Source: JBBPYA01 sp038200385
Lineage (GTDB): Bacteria; Actinomycetota; Actinomycetes; Mycobacteriales; Geodermatophilaceae
Direction: 5' to 3'
DNA length: 42,732 nucleotides
Assembly (NCBI GenBank): GCA_038200385.1
Contig: JBBPYA010000070.1
Location: 1-42,732, forward strand
Position numbers and translations under genes: made by a program. Below the pieces are notes generated by a model. It was not told the DNA's origin and did not search any database. It worked only from the letters and a program-made list of their open reading frames with translations. Positions 31,212 to 41,044 of the stretch are shown here, piece by piece (within the stretch, counting starts at the first letter, position 1; the number at the start of each line of letters is the position of its first letter).

Positions 31212-32870
31212 TCAGCAGCCCGGGAACTTGAAGCTGCCGATCCTGGTCTGCCAGGGCACCGATCCGGTGGTCTGGATGTACTCGTTGACGTACCAGAACG
31301 TGCAGTCGTCGGTCGGGTCGACGGTCAGCGCGGTGTAGTCGCCCCAGCGTGGACTGCCGGTCTGCGAACCGGAGCACTCGATCAGCGACTGCTCACCGAG
31401 GGGCAGTTCTCCCCGGGGGGAGCCGGCTGTGCGTCCGACATACCGCACGCCCGGGAACACCGTGCTGCTGGACACGCTGTACCCGGCCGCCATGTTGCCG
31501 AACTTGTCCATCGCGACGCTGCCCATCCAGCGGTTCACGCCGTCATTCGGTGCGAACGTGCCCTGCTGGTACACCTGCGGCGCGCGCAGCGGGTTGCGGA
31601 TCTCGTACCAGCGCACCCCGGCGATGCCCGGCCTGGCCTCGACGGACTGGTTGGTCACCAGCGACTCGTAGGTCCCGAAGTTGCGGTAGGCCAGCCGCCA
31701 GATCGGGCGCTGCCGGTAGGACAGCACGTCGATCTTGTTGTTCGTGCCCGGCTGGGCGATGCAGGCCCGTCCGCTGGCCCCGCACGGGAACGCGGAGTCG
31801 AAGTTGGCGACCCGCAGCTGGGCGATCCGCTGGAACGAGCCGAAGGGGGTGTTACCCCAACGCACCAGGAATGCCCACATGTTGATGGCGTCGTACGGTG
31901 CCCCGTACGGGCCGTTGTCGTCCTGGGTTCCGACGTAGTAGTTCGGACTGCCCGCCGGAGGCAGCGTCGTGCCGTCGAAGTCCGTCGGCAGCAGCCCGTC
32001 GCCCGGCAGGTACGGCGTGTTCCCCGGCGGCAGGTTGACGTGCACGACGCGGGCGTTCGGGTCACCGGCGATCATCCGGGACCGCTCCAGGGCGTAGGCG
32101 CCGACGCCGAAGAAGTCGACCGCGCCGAACTCGCGGGTGGCGATAAAGTACGCGTTCGGCCACACGCCGTACTTCGGGTAGTCCGGGAAGTTGGTCCCGG
32201 TGGAGAAGGCGTACCGGTAGTACGTGCCGGTCGGGTCCCCGGAGGTCGAGATCGCGACGCAGTTGTAGTACGTCGGCCCGCGGGTCGTGAACTGGGTCAG
32301 CAGCCAGCGGTCGGCGAGCTGGTCGTAGACGACGATCGGGTCACCGCTGTTGTCGGTGCAGTCGGGCAACGAGAACCCGGCCCACAGCGCTCCCAGCTCG
32401 GTGGGCGGGACCAGCACGGTGCCGGTCTTGTCGTAGATGGAGAAGGTGAGGTTCGTCATCTCGACGAAGTTGTTGGGTCCCACCTCACCGTTCGGGTCCG
32501 GCGGGGACACCAGGAAGGGGTTGTCCGCGTTGGACGCCCCCTCGATGTTCTGGATCGGGCCGCTGACGGCGTCCCCGGGGGCTGATCCGGCTTGCAGCGC
32601 ACCGTCCCCGGAATACCCCCGGTCCCGCACCAGCGGCCCGCGCTCGCGGGGAACGTAGGTCCGGGATCCGGCCGCCGCGGTCCGGGGCAGGCTACGGACG
32701 GCCGGGCTCACATCGAAGCCGGCGGCCTTACTGTAATCGACCGGGTAGTCGCTCACCGGATTCTGCGGCGCGGCGGCGGCACTCTGCGCCACGATCGGCT
32801 GGAGCAACCCCGTCAGCAACAGCCCGGGCACGAGCCAGGCCAATCTCCCCCGACGTAGGTTACGAACCAT
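31212..32870 (-). CDS. Large secreted protein of unknown function
   Basis: The gene encodes 552 residues from ATG 32870, with AAAGGAC upstream. ATG 32870 opens a classical signal peptide (RLAWLVPGLLLTGLLQPIVA, then QSAAAAP cleavage). The mature part has repeated beta-rich motifs: NPFLVSPPDPNGEVGPNNFV, DPIVVYDQLADRWLLTQF, YYRYAFSTGTNFPDYPKYGV, and VNRWMGSVAMDKFGNMAAGY. Such sequences occur in large exported beta-propeller-like proteins of Actinobacteria and other soil bacteria. Two cysteine pairs (for example PDCTDNSG with NCVAIS, and FPCGASGRACI) suit an extracellular protein. No catalytic motif is visible. It ends beside the shared terminator. Confidence 0.78.
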   Translation of the reverse strand: MVRNLRRGRLAWLVPGLLLTGLLQPIVAQSAAAAPQNPVSDYPVDYSKAAGFDVSPAVRSLPRTAAAGSRTYVPRERGPLVRDRGYSGDGALQAGSAPGDAVSGPIQNIEGASNADNPFLVSPPDPNGEVGPNNFVEMTNLTFSIYDKTGTVLVPPTELGALWAGFSLPDCTDNSGDPIVVYDQLADRWLLTQFTTRGPTYYNCVAISTSGDPTGTYYRYAFSTGTNFPDYPKYGVWPNAYFIATREFGAVDFFGVGAYALERSRMIAGDPNARVVHVNLPPGNTPYLPGDGLLPTDFDGTTLPPAGSPNYYVGTQDDNGPYGAPYDAINMWAFLVRWGNTPFGSFQRIAQLRVANFDSAFPCGASGRACIAQPGTNNKIDVLSYRQRPIWRLAYRNFGTYESLVTNQSVEARPGIAGVRWYEIRNPLRAPQVYQQGTFAPNDGVNRWMGSVAMDKFGNMAAGYSVSSSTVFPGVRYVGRTAGSPRGELPLGEQSLIECSGSQTGSPRWGDYTALTVDPTDDCTFWYVNEYIQTTGSVPWQTRIGSFKFPGC

Positions 32871-32889
32871 GGTCTGCGACCGTCCTTTG

Positions 32890-32910
32890 AGTAGTGGATC
32901 CGTCACTACT
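32890..32910. promoter_or_regulatory. Perfect inverted repeat in the divergent region
   Basis: AGTAGTG (32890-32896) and CACTACT (32904-32910) flank a 7-bp spacer between the secreted-protein gene and the acyl-CoA synthetase gene. The site probably binds a dimeric regulator. It overlaps GTG 32894, which argues that the synthetase starts later. Confidence 0.45.
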
Positions 32911-33001
32911 GCTCCCCTTCACCCCCTGTGACCAGACCCTGCCGCCGAGTATCTGGCGGCGCGGCCCGAACCGAGCGTCCGCGCCGAGCACCGATCCCCC
33001 G

Positions 33002-34465
33002 GTGAGCGAGTTCTGGACGCACGTCGCCGGGCTGCCCGACAGCGGGGGCTTGGTGTTCGGGCGCCGGCGCTACTCCACGGGGCAGCTGCGCGAGCTGGCC
33101 CTGCGCGGATCCGCCGGGCTGGCCCGCCGCGGTGTGCAGCCCGGTGACATGGTGGCCGCGCTGCTGCCCAACAGCGTCGAGTTCGTCGTGCTCTGGTGGG
33201 CCTGCGCGCACCGCGGGGCCCGGCTGCACCCGGTGAACGCGGGCCTGCGGGGGGACACCCTGGCCTACATCCTCGGCGCGGCGCAGCCAGCGCTGGTCGT
33301 CGCGGCCGACGACCTCGCCGCCCTCGCGTCGGCTGCCGTCGACGGCCCGACGGTCGTCGCCGCCTCGCAGTGGATGACCGACCTGCCCGCGGCCAGCACC
33401 GCCACGGCGCAGGGCCCGGGCGGCCAGGTGATCTTCACCAGTGGCACCACGGGGCGCCCGAAGGGAGTGGTGTGGCCGGCAGCCACCCAGCGCGGGCACA
33501 CCGTGGCCTACTCGCAGGAGCTGGTCGTGCTGGACCCGGAGGAGTCGGCGTACGCCTGCCTGCCGCTGTTCCACGTCACCGCGCAGGGCACCACGATGGC
33601 CGTCCTGACCCACGGCGCGACGATCCATTTGGACGCAACGTTCCCGGTACGCACGTTCTGGGACCGGATCGCCGAGACCGCGGCCGTGACGTTCCCGTTC
33701 GTCGGCAGCATCCTCGCGGTGCTGCTCAAGGACACCCGGCCGGTCCCCGCGCACCGCTGCCGGACCGTCTTCGGCGCCGCGTCACCGGCGTACGCGTGGG
33801 AGGCGGTCCGGGACCGGTGGGGGGTCGAGCTGGTGGAGACCTACGGGCAGACCGAGATGGGCGGGACCTGGCTGCTGAACATCGACGGGCGCCCCGGCTC
33901 CGTCGGCGTCCCGTGTCCGCGCATCCAGGCGCGGCTGGTCGCCGGCGAGGGGGATCCGCCCGAGGTCGGCGAGTTGCAGCTGCGTCCCACCGCCGACGGC
34001 TACTTCATGTCGGGCTACCTCGATCCGGAGCACACCGCTGCGGCATACACCGCGGACGGCTGGTACCGCACCCGCGACCTGCTGGCACAGCGGGAGGACG
34101 GCTACTACCGCTTCGTCGGACGGATGTCGGACTCGATCCGGCGTCGGGGGGAGAACGTCAGCGCCTGGGAGGTCGAGCAGGCCTTCCTCGCCCATCCCGG
34201 CGTCCTGGAGGCGGCGGCGATCGGGGTGCCGAGTGAGTTGGGTGAGGAGGAGATCGCCCTGTACGTCGTGCCTCGCCCAGGCACTGCGCTGGACCCTGCC
34301 GAGCTCCGGCGCTGGGCGACCGGCGGGCTCGGCGCGTTCATGCGCCCGGCGTTCTACCTGCCGGTCGACTCCTTGCCGAAGACGCAGACCCAGCGGGTCC
34401 GCAAGGACGAGCTGCGTGCCGCGTTCGCCGCCGCCGGGGAGGGGGTACGGCGCAGCCGGCCGTGA
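33002..34465 (+). CDS. Acyl-CoA synthetase (AMP-binding family)
   Basis: From GTG 33002 the protein has 487 residues; GTG 32894 would add 36 low-complexity residues and overlap the palindrome. The AMP-binding loop is VIFTSGTTGRPKGVVW (about 140-155). PLFHVTAQGTTMAVL follows, then the core VETYGQTEMGGTWLLN, where the TE pair contacts adenylate. The hinge region is YRTRDLLAQREDGYYRFVGR, and DSIRRRGENVSAWEVEQAFL is the start of the C-terminal domain. The late catalytic lysine is in LPKTQTQRVRKDEL. It activates a carboxylic acid with ATP and CoA. The acid is not predictable; the closest groups are medium- and long-chain or crotonobetaine-type synthetases. Confidence 0.88.
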   Translation: MSEFWTHVAGLPDSGGLVFGRRRYSTGQLRELALRGSAGLARRGVQPGDMVAALLPNSVEFVVLWWACAHRGARLHPVNAGLRGDTLAYILGAAQPALVVAADDLAALASAAVDGPTVVAASQWMTDLPAASTATAQGPGGQVIFTSGTTGRPKGVVWPAATQRGHTVAYSQELVVLDPEESAYACLPLFHVTAQGTTMAVLTHGATIHLDATFPVRTFWDRIAETAAVTFPFVGSILAVLLKDTRPVPAHRCRTVFGAASPAYAWEAVRDRWGVELVETYGQTEMGGTWLLNIDGRPGSVGVPCPRIQARLVAGEGDPPEVGELQLRPTADGYFMSGYLDPEHTAAAYTADGWYRTRDLLAQREDGYYRFVGRMSDSIRRRGENVSAWEVEQAFLAHPGVLEAAAIGVPSELGEEEIALYVVPRPGTALDPAELRRWATGGLGAFMRPAFYLPVDSLPKTQTQRVRKDELRAAFAAAGEGVRRSRP

Positions 34466-34473
34466 CCGGCCGG
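34456..34473. terminator. Short GC hairpin between convergent genes
   Basis: CCGGCC (34456-34461) pairs with GGCCGG (34468-34473) around GTGACC, spanning the synthetase stop. It lies just before the convergent bldC stop. The stem is only 6 bp, so the call is weak. Confidence 0.25.
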
Positions 34474-34494
34474 TCGGCCGATCCACTACGACGG

Positions 34495-34716
34495 TCAGTC
34501 ACGCTGTTGCGGGTGCTCGACCTCCACGGTCCCGGTACTGAGCAGCTCGCGCACCTCCGCCTCGCGGTAGCGACGATGCCCGCCCAGCGTCCGGATGCTC
34601 GACAACTTGCCCGACTTCGCCCACCTGGTCACCGTCTTCGGGTCGACCCTGAACAGCGAAGCAACCTCAGCCGGGGTCAGCAGGGACTCGGACTGCGGTT
34701 GAGAGTAGGACGTCAT
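34495..34716 (-). CDS. bldC: BldC-type MerR-like developmental regulator
   Basis: The gene encodes 73 residues from ATG 34716, with GGAG about 5 nt upstream. The sequence is essentially that of BldC: SLLTPAEVASLFRVDPKTVT, RWAKSGKLSSIRTLGGHRRY, then REAEVRELL. It is a MerR-type winged helix without effector domain that binds DNA as a head-to-tail array. In Streptomyces it delays sporulation and entry into differentiation. Order with an amino-acid dehydrogenase gene, DUF3073, purM and purF is the conserved actinobacterial one. A long-loop inverted repeat lies in its upstream region (34742-34777). Confidence 0.93.
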   Translation of the reverse strand: MTSYSQPQSESLLTPAEVASLFRVDPKTVTRWAKSGKLSSIRTLGGHRRYREAEVRELLSTGTVEVEHPQQRD

Positions 34717-34741
34717 GGTTCTCCTCAGGCAAGTCTGGTCT

Positions 34742-34777
34742 CGGCGTCGGTAAGACCTTTCCCTCCATTCGACGCCG
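34742..34777. promoter_or_regulatory. Inverted repeat upstream of bldC
   Basis: CGGCGTCG (34742-34749) and CGACGCCG (34770-34777) pair perfectly around 20 nt. Position, 26 bp before the bldC start, suits an mRNA leader hairpin or a regulator site. The remaining 34778-34968 shows TAGATT (34881-34886) as a possible -10 box for the dehydrogenase gene. Confidence 0.35.
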
Positions 34778-34968
34778 GTACCCGCCGGAGTTCAGGGAAA
34801 TGCGCTGTTTTTTTCGGAATGTCTGGATCTGATCATGGTTCGGGGCGGCCGGACGGATCTGGACGCCGCCGTCCGGGCGCTAGATTGGCCTCGGGAGGGC
34901 ACCCCTCCCCCAGCGCCGCGGAGGCCCCACGAGGGACCCGCACAGTACCGATCGAGGAGTACGCCGCC

Positions 34969-36063
34969 ATGACGGAGCACGACGTAGCGGGCAGCGGCCC
35001 GTCCCGGGTGTTCGCCTCCGACCACGAGCAGGTCGTGTTCTGCCACGACCGCCCCACCGGACTGCGGGCGATCATCGGGATCTACTCCACCGCGCTCGGC
35101 CCCGCCCTCGGCGGTACCCGGTTCTACCCCTACCCCAGCGAGGACGCCGCGCTGGAGGACGTGCTGGCGCTCTCGCAGGGCATGGCCTACAAGAACTCCC
35201 TCGCCGGACTGGATCTCGGCGGCGGCAAGGCCGTCATCATCGGGAACCCGGAGCAGACCAAGACCGAGGCGCTGCTGCGGGCGTACGGGCGGTTCGTGCA
35301 GTCCCTGAACGGCCGCTACTACACCGCCTGCGACGTCGGGACCTACGTCGAGGACATGGACGTGATCGCCCGTGAGTGCCGCTTCGTCACCGGGCGCTCC
35401 CCGGCGTACGGCGGGGCCGGCGACTCCTCCGTGCTCACCGCGTTCGGGGTGTTCCAGGGGATGCTGGCCAGCGCCGAACACGTGTGGGGCAAGCGCACGC
35501 TGGCCGGCCGCCGGGTGGGGATAGCCGGGGTCGGCAAGGTGGGCCGGTACCTCGTCGAGCACCTGCTCGCCGACGGCGCCTCGGTCATCGTCAGCGACGT
35601 CAAGGACCGCGCGATCGAGCAGCTCACCTCCGTCCATCCCGACGTCGAGGTGGCCGTCGACACCGCGACCTTGGTCCGCGAGGACCTGGACGTCTACGCC
35701 CCCTGTGCCCTGGGCTTCGCCCTCGACGACGACGTCGTGTCCGCACTGCAGGCGCGGATCGTCTGCGGCGGGGCGAACAACCAGCTTGCCCACGTCGGGA
35801 TCGACAAGGCGCTGGCCGACCGCGGGATCCTCTACGCACCGGACTACCTGGTCAACGCCGGCGGGGTGATCCAGGTGGAGGACGAGATCCACGGATACAA
35901 CGCCGACCGGGCCCGGCAGAAGGCGGCCCGGATCTTCCAGACCACCCAGACGGTGTTCGGCATCGCCGCGGCTGAGGGGGTGCCGCCGGCGGCGGCGGCC
36001 GACCGGCTGGCCGAGCGCCGGATCGCCGAGATCGGTCGGCTGCGGACGATCCGCACCGGCTGA
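34969..36063 (+). CDS. Leucine/phenylalanine/valine dehydrogenase
   Basis: The gene encodes 364 residues from ATG 34969, with GAGGAG 8-13 nt upstream. It is a typical branched-chain amino-acid dehydrogenase. The N-domain reads STALGPALGGTRFYPYPSED with the catalytic lysine in MAYKNSLAGLDLGGGKAVI. Asp in ACDVGTYVEDMD follows. The NAD domain contains VGIAGVGKVGRYLVEHLLA and VYAPCALGFALDDD, and PDYLVNAGGVIQVEDE closes it. It deaminates a branched or aromatic amino acid to the 2-oxo acid with NAD. In a lipid-rich actinobacterium this feeds branched acyl primers. It is divergent from bldC across 252 bp. Confidence 0.9.
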   Translation: MTEHDVAGSGPSRVFASDHEQVVFCHDRPTGLRAIIGIYSTALGPALGGTRFYPYPSEDAALEDVLALSQGMAYKNSLAGLDLGGGKAVIIGNPEQTKTEALLRAYGRFVQSLNGRYYTACDVGTYVEDMDVIARECRFVTGRSPAYGGAGDSSVLTAFGVFQGMLASAEHVWGKRTLAGRRVGIAGVGKVGRYLVEHLLADGASVIVSDVKDRAIEQLTSVHPDVEVAVDTATLVREDLDVYAPCALGFALDDDVVSALQARIVCGGANNQLAHVGIDKALADRGILYAPDYLVNAGGVIQVEDEIHGYNADRARQKAARIFQTTQTVFGIAAAEGVPPAAAADRLAERRIAEIGRLRTIRTG

Positions 36064-36140
36064 GCAGACCCCCGGGGACGAGCCACCGGAATGGCGGCGA
36101 CACTCGACGCCGGACCGCGTGCCGCCGCTCGCGGCGAAAG

Positions 36141-36155
36141 GTACGCTGTGCGTAC
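36141..36155. promoter_or_regulatory. Palindrome upstream of the DUF3073 gene
   Basis: GTACGC-TGT-GCGTAC is a perfect inverted repeat, 64 bp before the DUF3073 start. TACGCT within it could itself be a -10 box. TTGACA occurs at 36162-36167 but has no -10 partner. Confidence 0.35.
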
Positions 36156-36219
36156 GAGACATTGACACGCGTCGGGGCCGCCCACGGCCGCCCCGCTTTC
36201 TGTGCGAGGGGGTCGAGCC

Positions 36220-36417
36220 ATGGGGCGCGGCCGTGCGAAAGCCAAGCAGACCAAGGTCGCTCGAGATCTCAAATACAGCAGCCCCAACACCGACCTCGAT
36301 GCGCTCCAGCGTGAGCTGGCCGCGCCGGGCTCGCCGCAGCCCCGGGTCTCCGACAGCACCGAGCACGATGACGGCTTCTACTACGACGACGACCGGCGGG
36401 CCTCCTCCAGCCACTGA
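36220..36417 (+). CDS. DUF3073 family small protein
   Basis: The gene encodes 65 residues from ATG 36220, with GAGGGGG upstream. The start MGRGRAKAKQTKVARDLKY is the family signature, and the tail is acidic and disordered (EHDDGFYYDDDRRASS). The basic head could bind nucleic acid, but no function is established. It is a conserved neighbour of purM in Actinobacteria and converges on it with 38 bp between stops, where a weak hairpin (CGGGC-AGGT-GCCCG, 36427-36440) occurs. Confidence 0.92.
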   Translation: MGRGRAKAKQTKVARDLKYSSPNTDLDALQRELAAPGSPQPRVSDSTEHDDGFYYDDDRRASSSH

Positions 36418-36455
36418 CGGCTGCCCCGGGCAGGTGCCCGTAACCGCCTGCGCGG

Positions 36456-37534
<1,079 letters not shown>

Positions 37535-37538
<4 letters not shown>

Positions 37539-39025
37539 CGGGGGGTTCCGTGCGGCACCGCAGGCGCCTCGGGCGCGCCACGCCGGCCGATGCCCTCCAG
37601 CACGTGCTTGCCGACCAGCTGGGCCTCCGGGATCGGGATCGGGTACTCGCCGTCGTAGCAGGCCCGACAGAGCCGGTTCTTCGGCTGCTCGGAGGCAGCG
37701 ACGACGTTGTCCAGCGAGACGTAGCCGAGGGAGTCGGCGTTGAGCGAGGTGCGGATTCCGTCCACGTCCAGCCCGTTGGCGATCAACTCGGCCCGGGTGG
37801 GGAAGTCGATGCCGTAGAAGCACGGCCAGCGCACCGGCGGGCTCGCGATCCGCACGTGCACCTCCACGGCCCCGGCCTCGCGCAGCATCCGGACCAGCGC
37901 CCGCTGGGTGTTTCCCCGCACGATCGAGTCGTCGACCACGACGAGCCGCTTGCCGCGTATCACGTCGCGAAGCGGGTTCAGCTTGAGCCGGATGCCGAGC
38001 TGGCGGATGGTCTGCGACGGCTGGATGAAGGTCCGCCCGACGTAGGAGTTCTTGACCAGGCCGACCCCGTAGGGGATCCCGCTGGCCTCGGCGTAGCCGA
38101 CGGCGGCCGGGACACCGGACTCCGGGACCGGGATCACCAGGTCTGCCTCGGCCGGGTGCTCGGCGGCCAGCCGGCGGCCGATCTCGACCCGTGCGGCGTG
38201 CACCCCCCTACCGCTGATCGTGGTGTCCGGTCGCGCGATGTAGACGTACTCGAACAGGCAGCCCTTGGGCTTGGAGGCCGCGAAGTGCTCCGAGCGCAGT
38301 CCATCCTCGTCGATCGCGATCAGCTCGCCGGGCTCGACCTCGCGGACCACCGAGGCGCCGACGATGTCCAACGCTGCGGTCTCGCTGGCGACCACCCACC
38401 CCCGCTCCAACCGGCCGAGCACCAGCGGCCGCACGCCCTGCGGGTCGCGGGCGGCGTACAGCGTTCGCTCGTCCATGAAGACCAGGCTGAACGCCCCGCG
38501 CAGGGTGGGCAGCACCTCCATCGCGGCCGCCTCGACCGACTGGTCCGGGCGCAGCGCCAGCAGGCTCGTGATGACCTCGGAGTCGGTGGTGGCGGCCGGC
38601 AGCCGGCTGGCCTCGGGCGCCAGGTCGGCGGCCAACTCGGCGGAGTTGACGAGGTTGCCGTTGTGGCCAAGGGCCAGCACGCTGCCCGCCGACGTCGTCC
38701 GGAACGTCGGCTGGGCGTTCTCCCAGCTGCCCGCGCCGGTCGTGGAGTAGCGGGTGTGCCCGATAGCGAGGTGGCCGCGCAGCGAGGCCAGGGTCGGTTC
38801 GTCGAAGGCCTGCGAGACGAGCCCGAGGTCCTTGTAGACCACGACGCTGGCACCGTCGCCGACGGCCATCCCGGCCGCCTCCTGGCCGCGGTGCTGCAGC
38901 GCGTACAGGCCGTAGTACGTGAGCTTGGCGACCTCCTCGCCGCGGGCCCAGACCCCGAACACCCCGCACTCTTCCTGCGGGGGTTCCTCGGTGTCCGTCG
39001 GGGCTACTCCGGCAGGAACCGACAC
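37535..39025 (-). CDS. purF: Amidophosphoribosyltransferase (PurF)
   Basis: The gene encodes 496 residues from GTG 39025. A short propeptide precedes Cys20 in EECGVFGVWA, the Ntn glutaminase nucleophile after cleavage. The glutaminase domain continues with YYGLYALQHRGQEAAGM and IGHTRYSTTGAGSWENAQP. The transferase domain has the PRPP loop RLVVVDDSIVRGNTQRALVR. Cysteines CGV, CLF, and LCRACYDG could hold the 4Fe-4S cluster of this enzyme type. It makes phosphoribosylamine from PRPP and glutamine, the first purine step. TACACT (39037-39032) lies 6 nt before the start, so the mRNA looks leaderless. Confidence 0.96.
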
Positions 39026-39031
39026 GGCCCG

Positions 39032-39037
39032 AGTGTA
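39032..39037 (-). promoter_or_regulatory. -10 box of a leaderless purF promoter
   Basis: On the minus strand TACACT is followed by 6 nt and GTG 39025. No ribosome binding site is seen. No convincing -35 is present at 17-18 bp. Confidence 0.45.
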
Positions 39038-39089
39038 GCCAGCGGCGCGTACTGCTCCGGCCGCACCGGGCCGGTGCTCCGGCGCCCCC

Positions 39090-39719
39090 TCAGCGGCCGC
39101 GGCTCCTCCATTCCTCCAGCGAGGGAGCCTCGGCGCCGATGGTCGTGTCGTCGCCGTGTCCGGTGTGGACGACGGTCTCCTCGGGCAACGTCAGCAGCTG
39201 GGTCGCGATCGAGTCCACGATGGTCGGGAAGTCCGAGTACGAGCGCCCGGTGGCGCCGGGACCGCCCTGGAACAGCGTGTCCCCGGAGAACAACACCCCC
39301 AGGTCGGGTACGTACAGGCAGCACGAACCCGGGGAGTGCCCCGGCGTGTTCAGGATGTGCACGGTCGTCCCGGCGACGCTCAGCTCGCCGTCGGCAACCA
39401 GCTCGAGGTCCGGGGAGGCGTTGGGATAGACGGTGTCCCAGAGCATCCGGTCCGCGCCGTGCAGGTGTATCGGGGCCTTGACGACGTCCCACAGGTCGCG
39501 CGCGACGTTGATGTGGTCGTTGTGGCCGTGCGTGCAGACGATCCCGACGACCGTGCGCCCGTCGACCGCCCGCGCAATCGGGGCGGCCTCGTGCGCGGCG
39601 TCCACCACGAGTACCTCGCTGTCGTCCCCGATCAGCCAGACGTTGTTCTCGACCTCGAAGTTGCCGCCGTCGAGACTGAAGATCCCCGACGTGGTGACCT
39701 TGTCGATCCGGGCGGGCAC
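39090..39719 (-). CDS. MBL-fold hydrolase partnered with MscR
   Basis: The gene encodes 209 residues from GTG 39719, which shares one base with the mscR stop. Metallo-beta-lactamase motifs are VCTHGHNDHINVARDL (HxHxDH), the third histidine in ILNTPGHSPGSCCLY, the bridging Asp in LFSGDTLFQGGPG, and the final TGHGDDTTIGAE. It is glyoxalase-II-like. In Mycobacterium the same pair occurs (as I recall Rv2259-Rv2260). It may hydrolyse the S-formylmycothiol made by MscR, but the reaction is inferred from context. Confidence 0.88.
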   Translation of the reverse strand: MPARIDKVTTSGIFSLDGGNFEVENNVWLIGDDSEVLVVDAAHEAAPIARAVDGRTVVGIVCTHGHNDHINVARDLWDVVKAPIHLHGADRMLWDTVYPNASPDLELVADGELSVAGTTVHILNTPGHSPGSCCLYVPDLGVLFSGDTLFQGGPGATGRSYSDFPTIVDSIATQLLTLPEETVVHTGHGDDTTIGAEAPSLEEWRSRGR

Positions 39720-40804
39720 TAGAGGACCACCACGGAGCGCAGGACCTCGCCCCGGTGCATCTTGTCGAAGGCGGCCTCCACGTCGTCGATTCCGATGGTC
39801 TCGGAGACGAACGCGTCGAGGTCGAACTTGCCCTGCAGGTACAGGTCGATGAGCATCGGGAAGTCCCGGCTCGGCAGGCAGTCGCCGTACCAGCTGGACT
39901 TCAGCGAGCCGCCGCGCCCGAACAGGTCGATCAGCGGCAGTTCGACGGTCATGTCCGGGGTGGGGACGCCGACCTGGACGAGGGTGCCGGCCAGGTCGCG
40001 GGCGTAGAAGGCCTGCTTGTACGTCTCCGGCCGACCCACCGCCTCGACGACGACGTCGGCGCCGTTGCCGCCGGTCAGCTCCTTGATCGCCTCCACCGGA
40101 TCGGCGTCCCGGGAGTCGATGGTGTGCGTGGCGCCCAGCTTCTCCGCGGTCGCCAGTTTCCGCGGGTCGATGTCGACGGCGATGATCGTGCTCGCCCCGG
40201 CCAGTTTCGCCCCGGCGATCGCCGCGACCCCGACGCCACCGCAGCCGATCACCGCGATCGACTGGCCGCGGGTGATCCCGCCGGTGTTCACCGCCGCGCC
40301 GAACCCGGCCATCACCCCGCAGCCGAGCAGGCCGGCCGCCTCGGGCCGGGCCCGCGGGTCGACCTTGGTGCACTGGCCGGCAGCGACGAGGGTCTTGTCG
40401 GCGAAGGCCCCGATGCCCAGCGCGGGGCTGAGCTCGGTCCCGTCCGCGAGGGTCATCTTCTGGGTGGCGTTGTGGGTGCTGAAGCAGTACCAGGGCTCGC
40501 CCCGCTGGCAGGCGCGGCACTGCCCGCACACCGCGCGCCAGTTCAGGACGACGTAGTCCCCGGGGGCCACGCCGGTGACTCCGTCCCCGACCGCCTCGAC
40601 GGTGCCGGCCGCCTCGTGCCCGAGCAGGAACGGGAACTCGTCGTTGATGCCGCCCTCGCGGTAGTGCAGGTCGGTGTGGCACACGCCGCAGGCCTGCACC
40701 GCCACGAGCACCTCACCCGGACCGGGGTCGGGTACCAGGATCGTCTCGACGCTCACCGGTTCGCCCTTGGCCTTGGCGACGACTCCCCGGACCTCGTGTG
40801 GCAT
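39719..40804 (-). CDS. mscR: S-(hydroxymethyl)mycothiol dehydrogenase (MscR)
   Basis: The gene encodes 361 residues from ATG 40804, with GAGGGAG upstream. It is a zinc-containing class III-type alcohol dehydrogenase. Catalytic zinc ligands lie in CGVCHTDLHYREGG and LLGHEAAGTV, and the structural zinc site is CGQCRACQRGEPWYC. The NAD site is IAVIGCGGVGVAAIAGAKLA. GSLKSSWYGDCLPSRDFP is typical of the mycothiol-dependent branch. It oxidises the formaldehyde-mycothiol adduct with NAD, and also acts as an S-nitrosomycothiol reductase. Presence supports a mycothiol-making actinobacterium. Confidence 0.9.
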   Translation of the reverse strand: MPHEVRGVVAKAKGEPVSVETILVPDPGPGEVLVAVQACGVCHTDLHYREGGINDEFPFLLGHEAAGTVEAVGDGVTGVAPGDYVVLNWRAVCGQCRACQRGEPWYCFSTHNATQKMTLADGTELSPALGIGAFADKTLVAAGQCTKVDPRARPEAAGLLGCGVMAGFGAAVNTGGITRGQSIAVIGCGGVGVAAIAGAKLAGASTIIAVDIDPRKLATAEKLGATHTIDSRDADPVEAIKELTGGNGADVVVEAVGRPETYKQAFYARDLAGTLVQVGVPTPDMTVELPLIDLFGRGGSLKSSWYGDCLPSRDFPMLIDLYLQGKFDLDAFVSETIGIDDVEAAFDKMHRGEVLRSVVVL

Positions 40805-41044
40805 GTGCGCTCCCTCGTGACGGCGGCGGGCTGCTGGCTTTCCACCTTATGGGTCGCTTCCGGGCCACGCCGGAGTCCTCCCCGTGCCGCCCCGACCGCT
40901 CGGGCGGGGACCACAACGTGACCGCTTGTCGCGTCCTGACCCCCGTTCAGCGCAACCGTTCCCGTCGTCGGCGCGCACCGCGGTCCGCTGTCGGTTAGGA
41001 ACGTGCGGTACGGGTCCGTCGGGGCCCCGATCCGGAGGTGCGCC
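40805..41044. other. Divergent intergenic region
   Basis: The 240 bp between mscR and the OFA transporter gene should hold both promoters. I see no clear promoter or operator. GGAGGTG at 41035-41041 is the transporter's ribosome binding site. Confidence 0.5.

Noticed and set aside
34806..34814. T-run after a GC stretch as a terminator
   Set aside because: There is no stem in front of it, and it lies in a divergent promoter region rather than after a gene.
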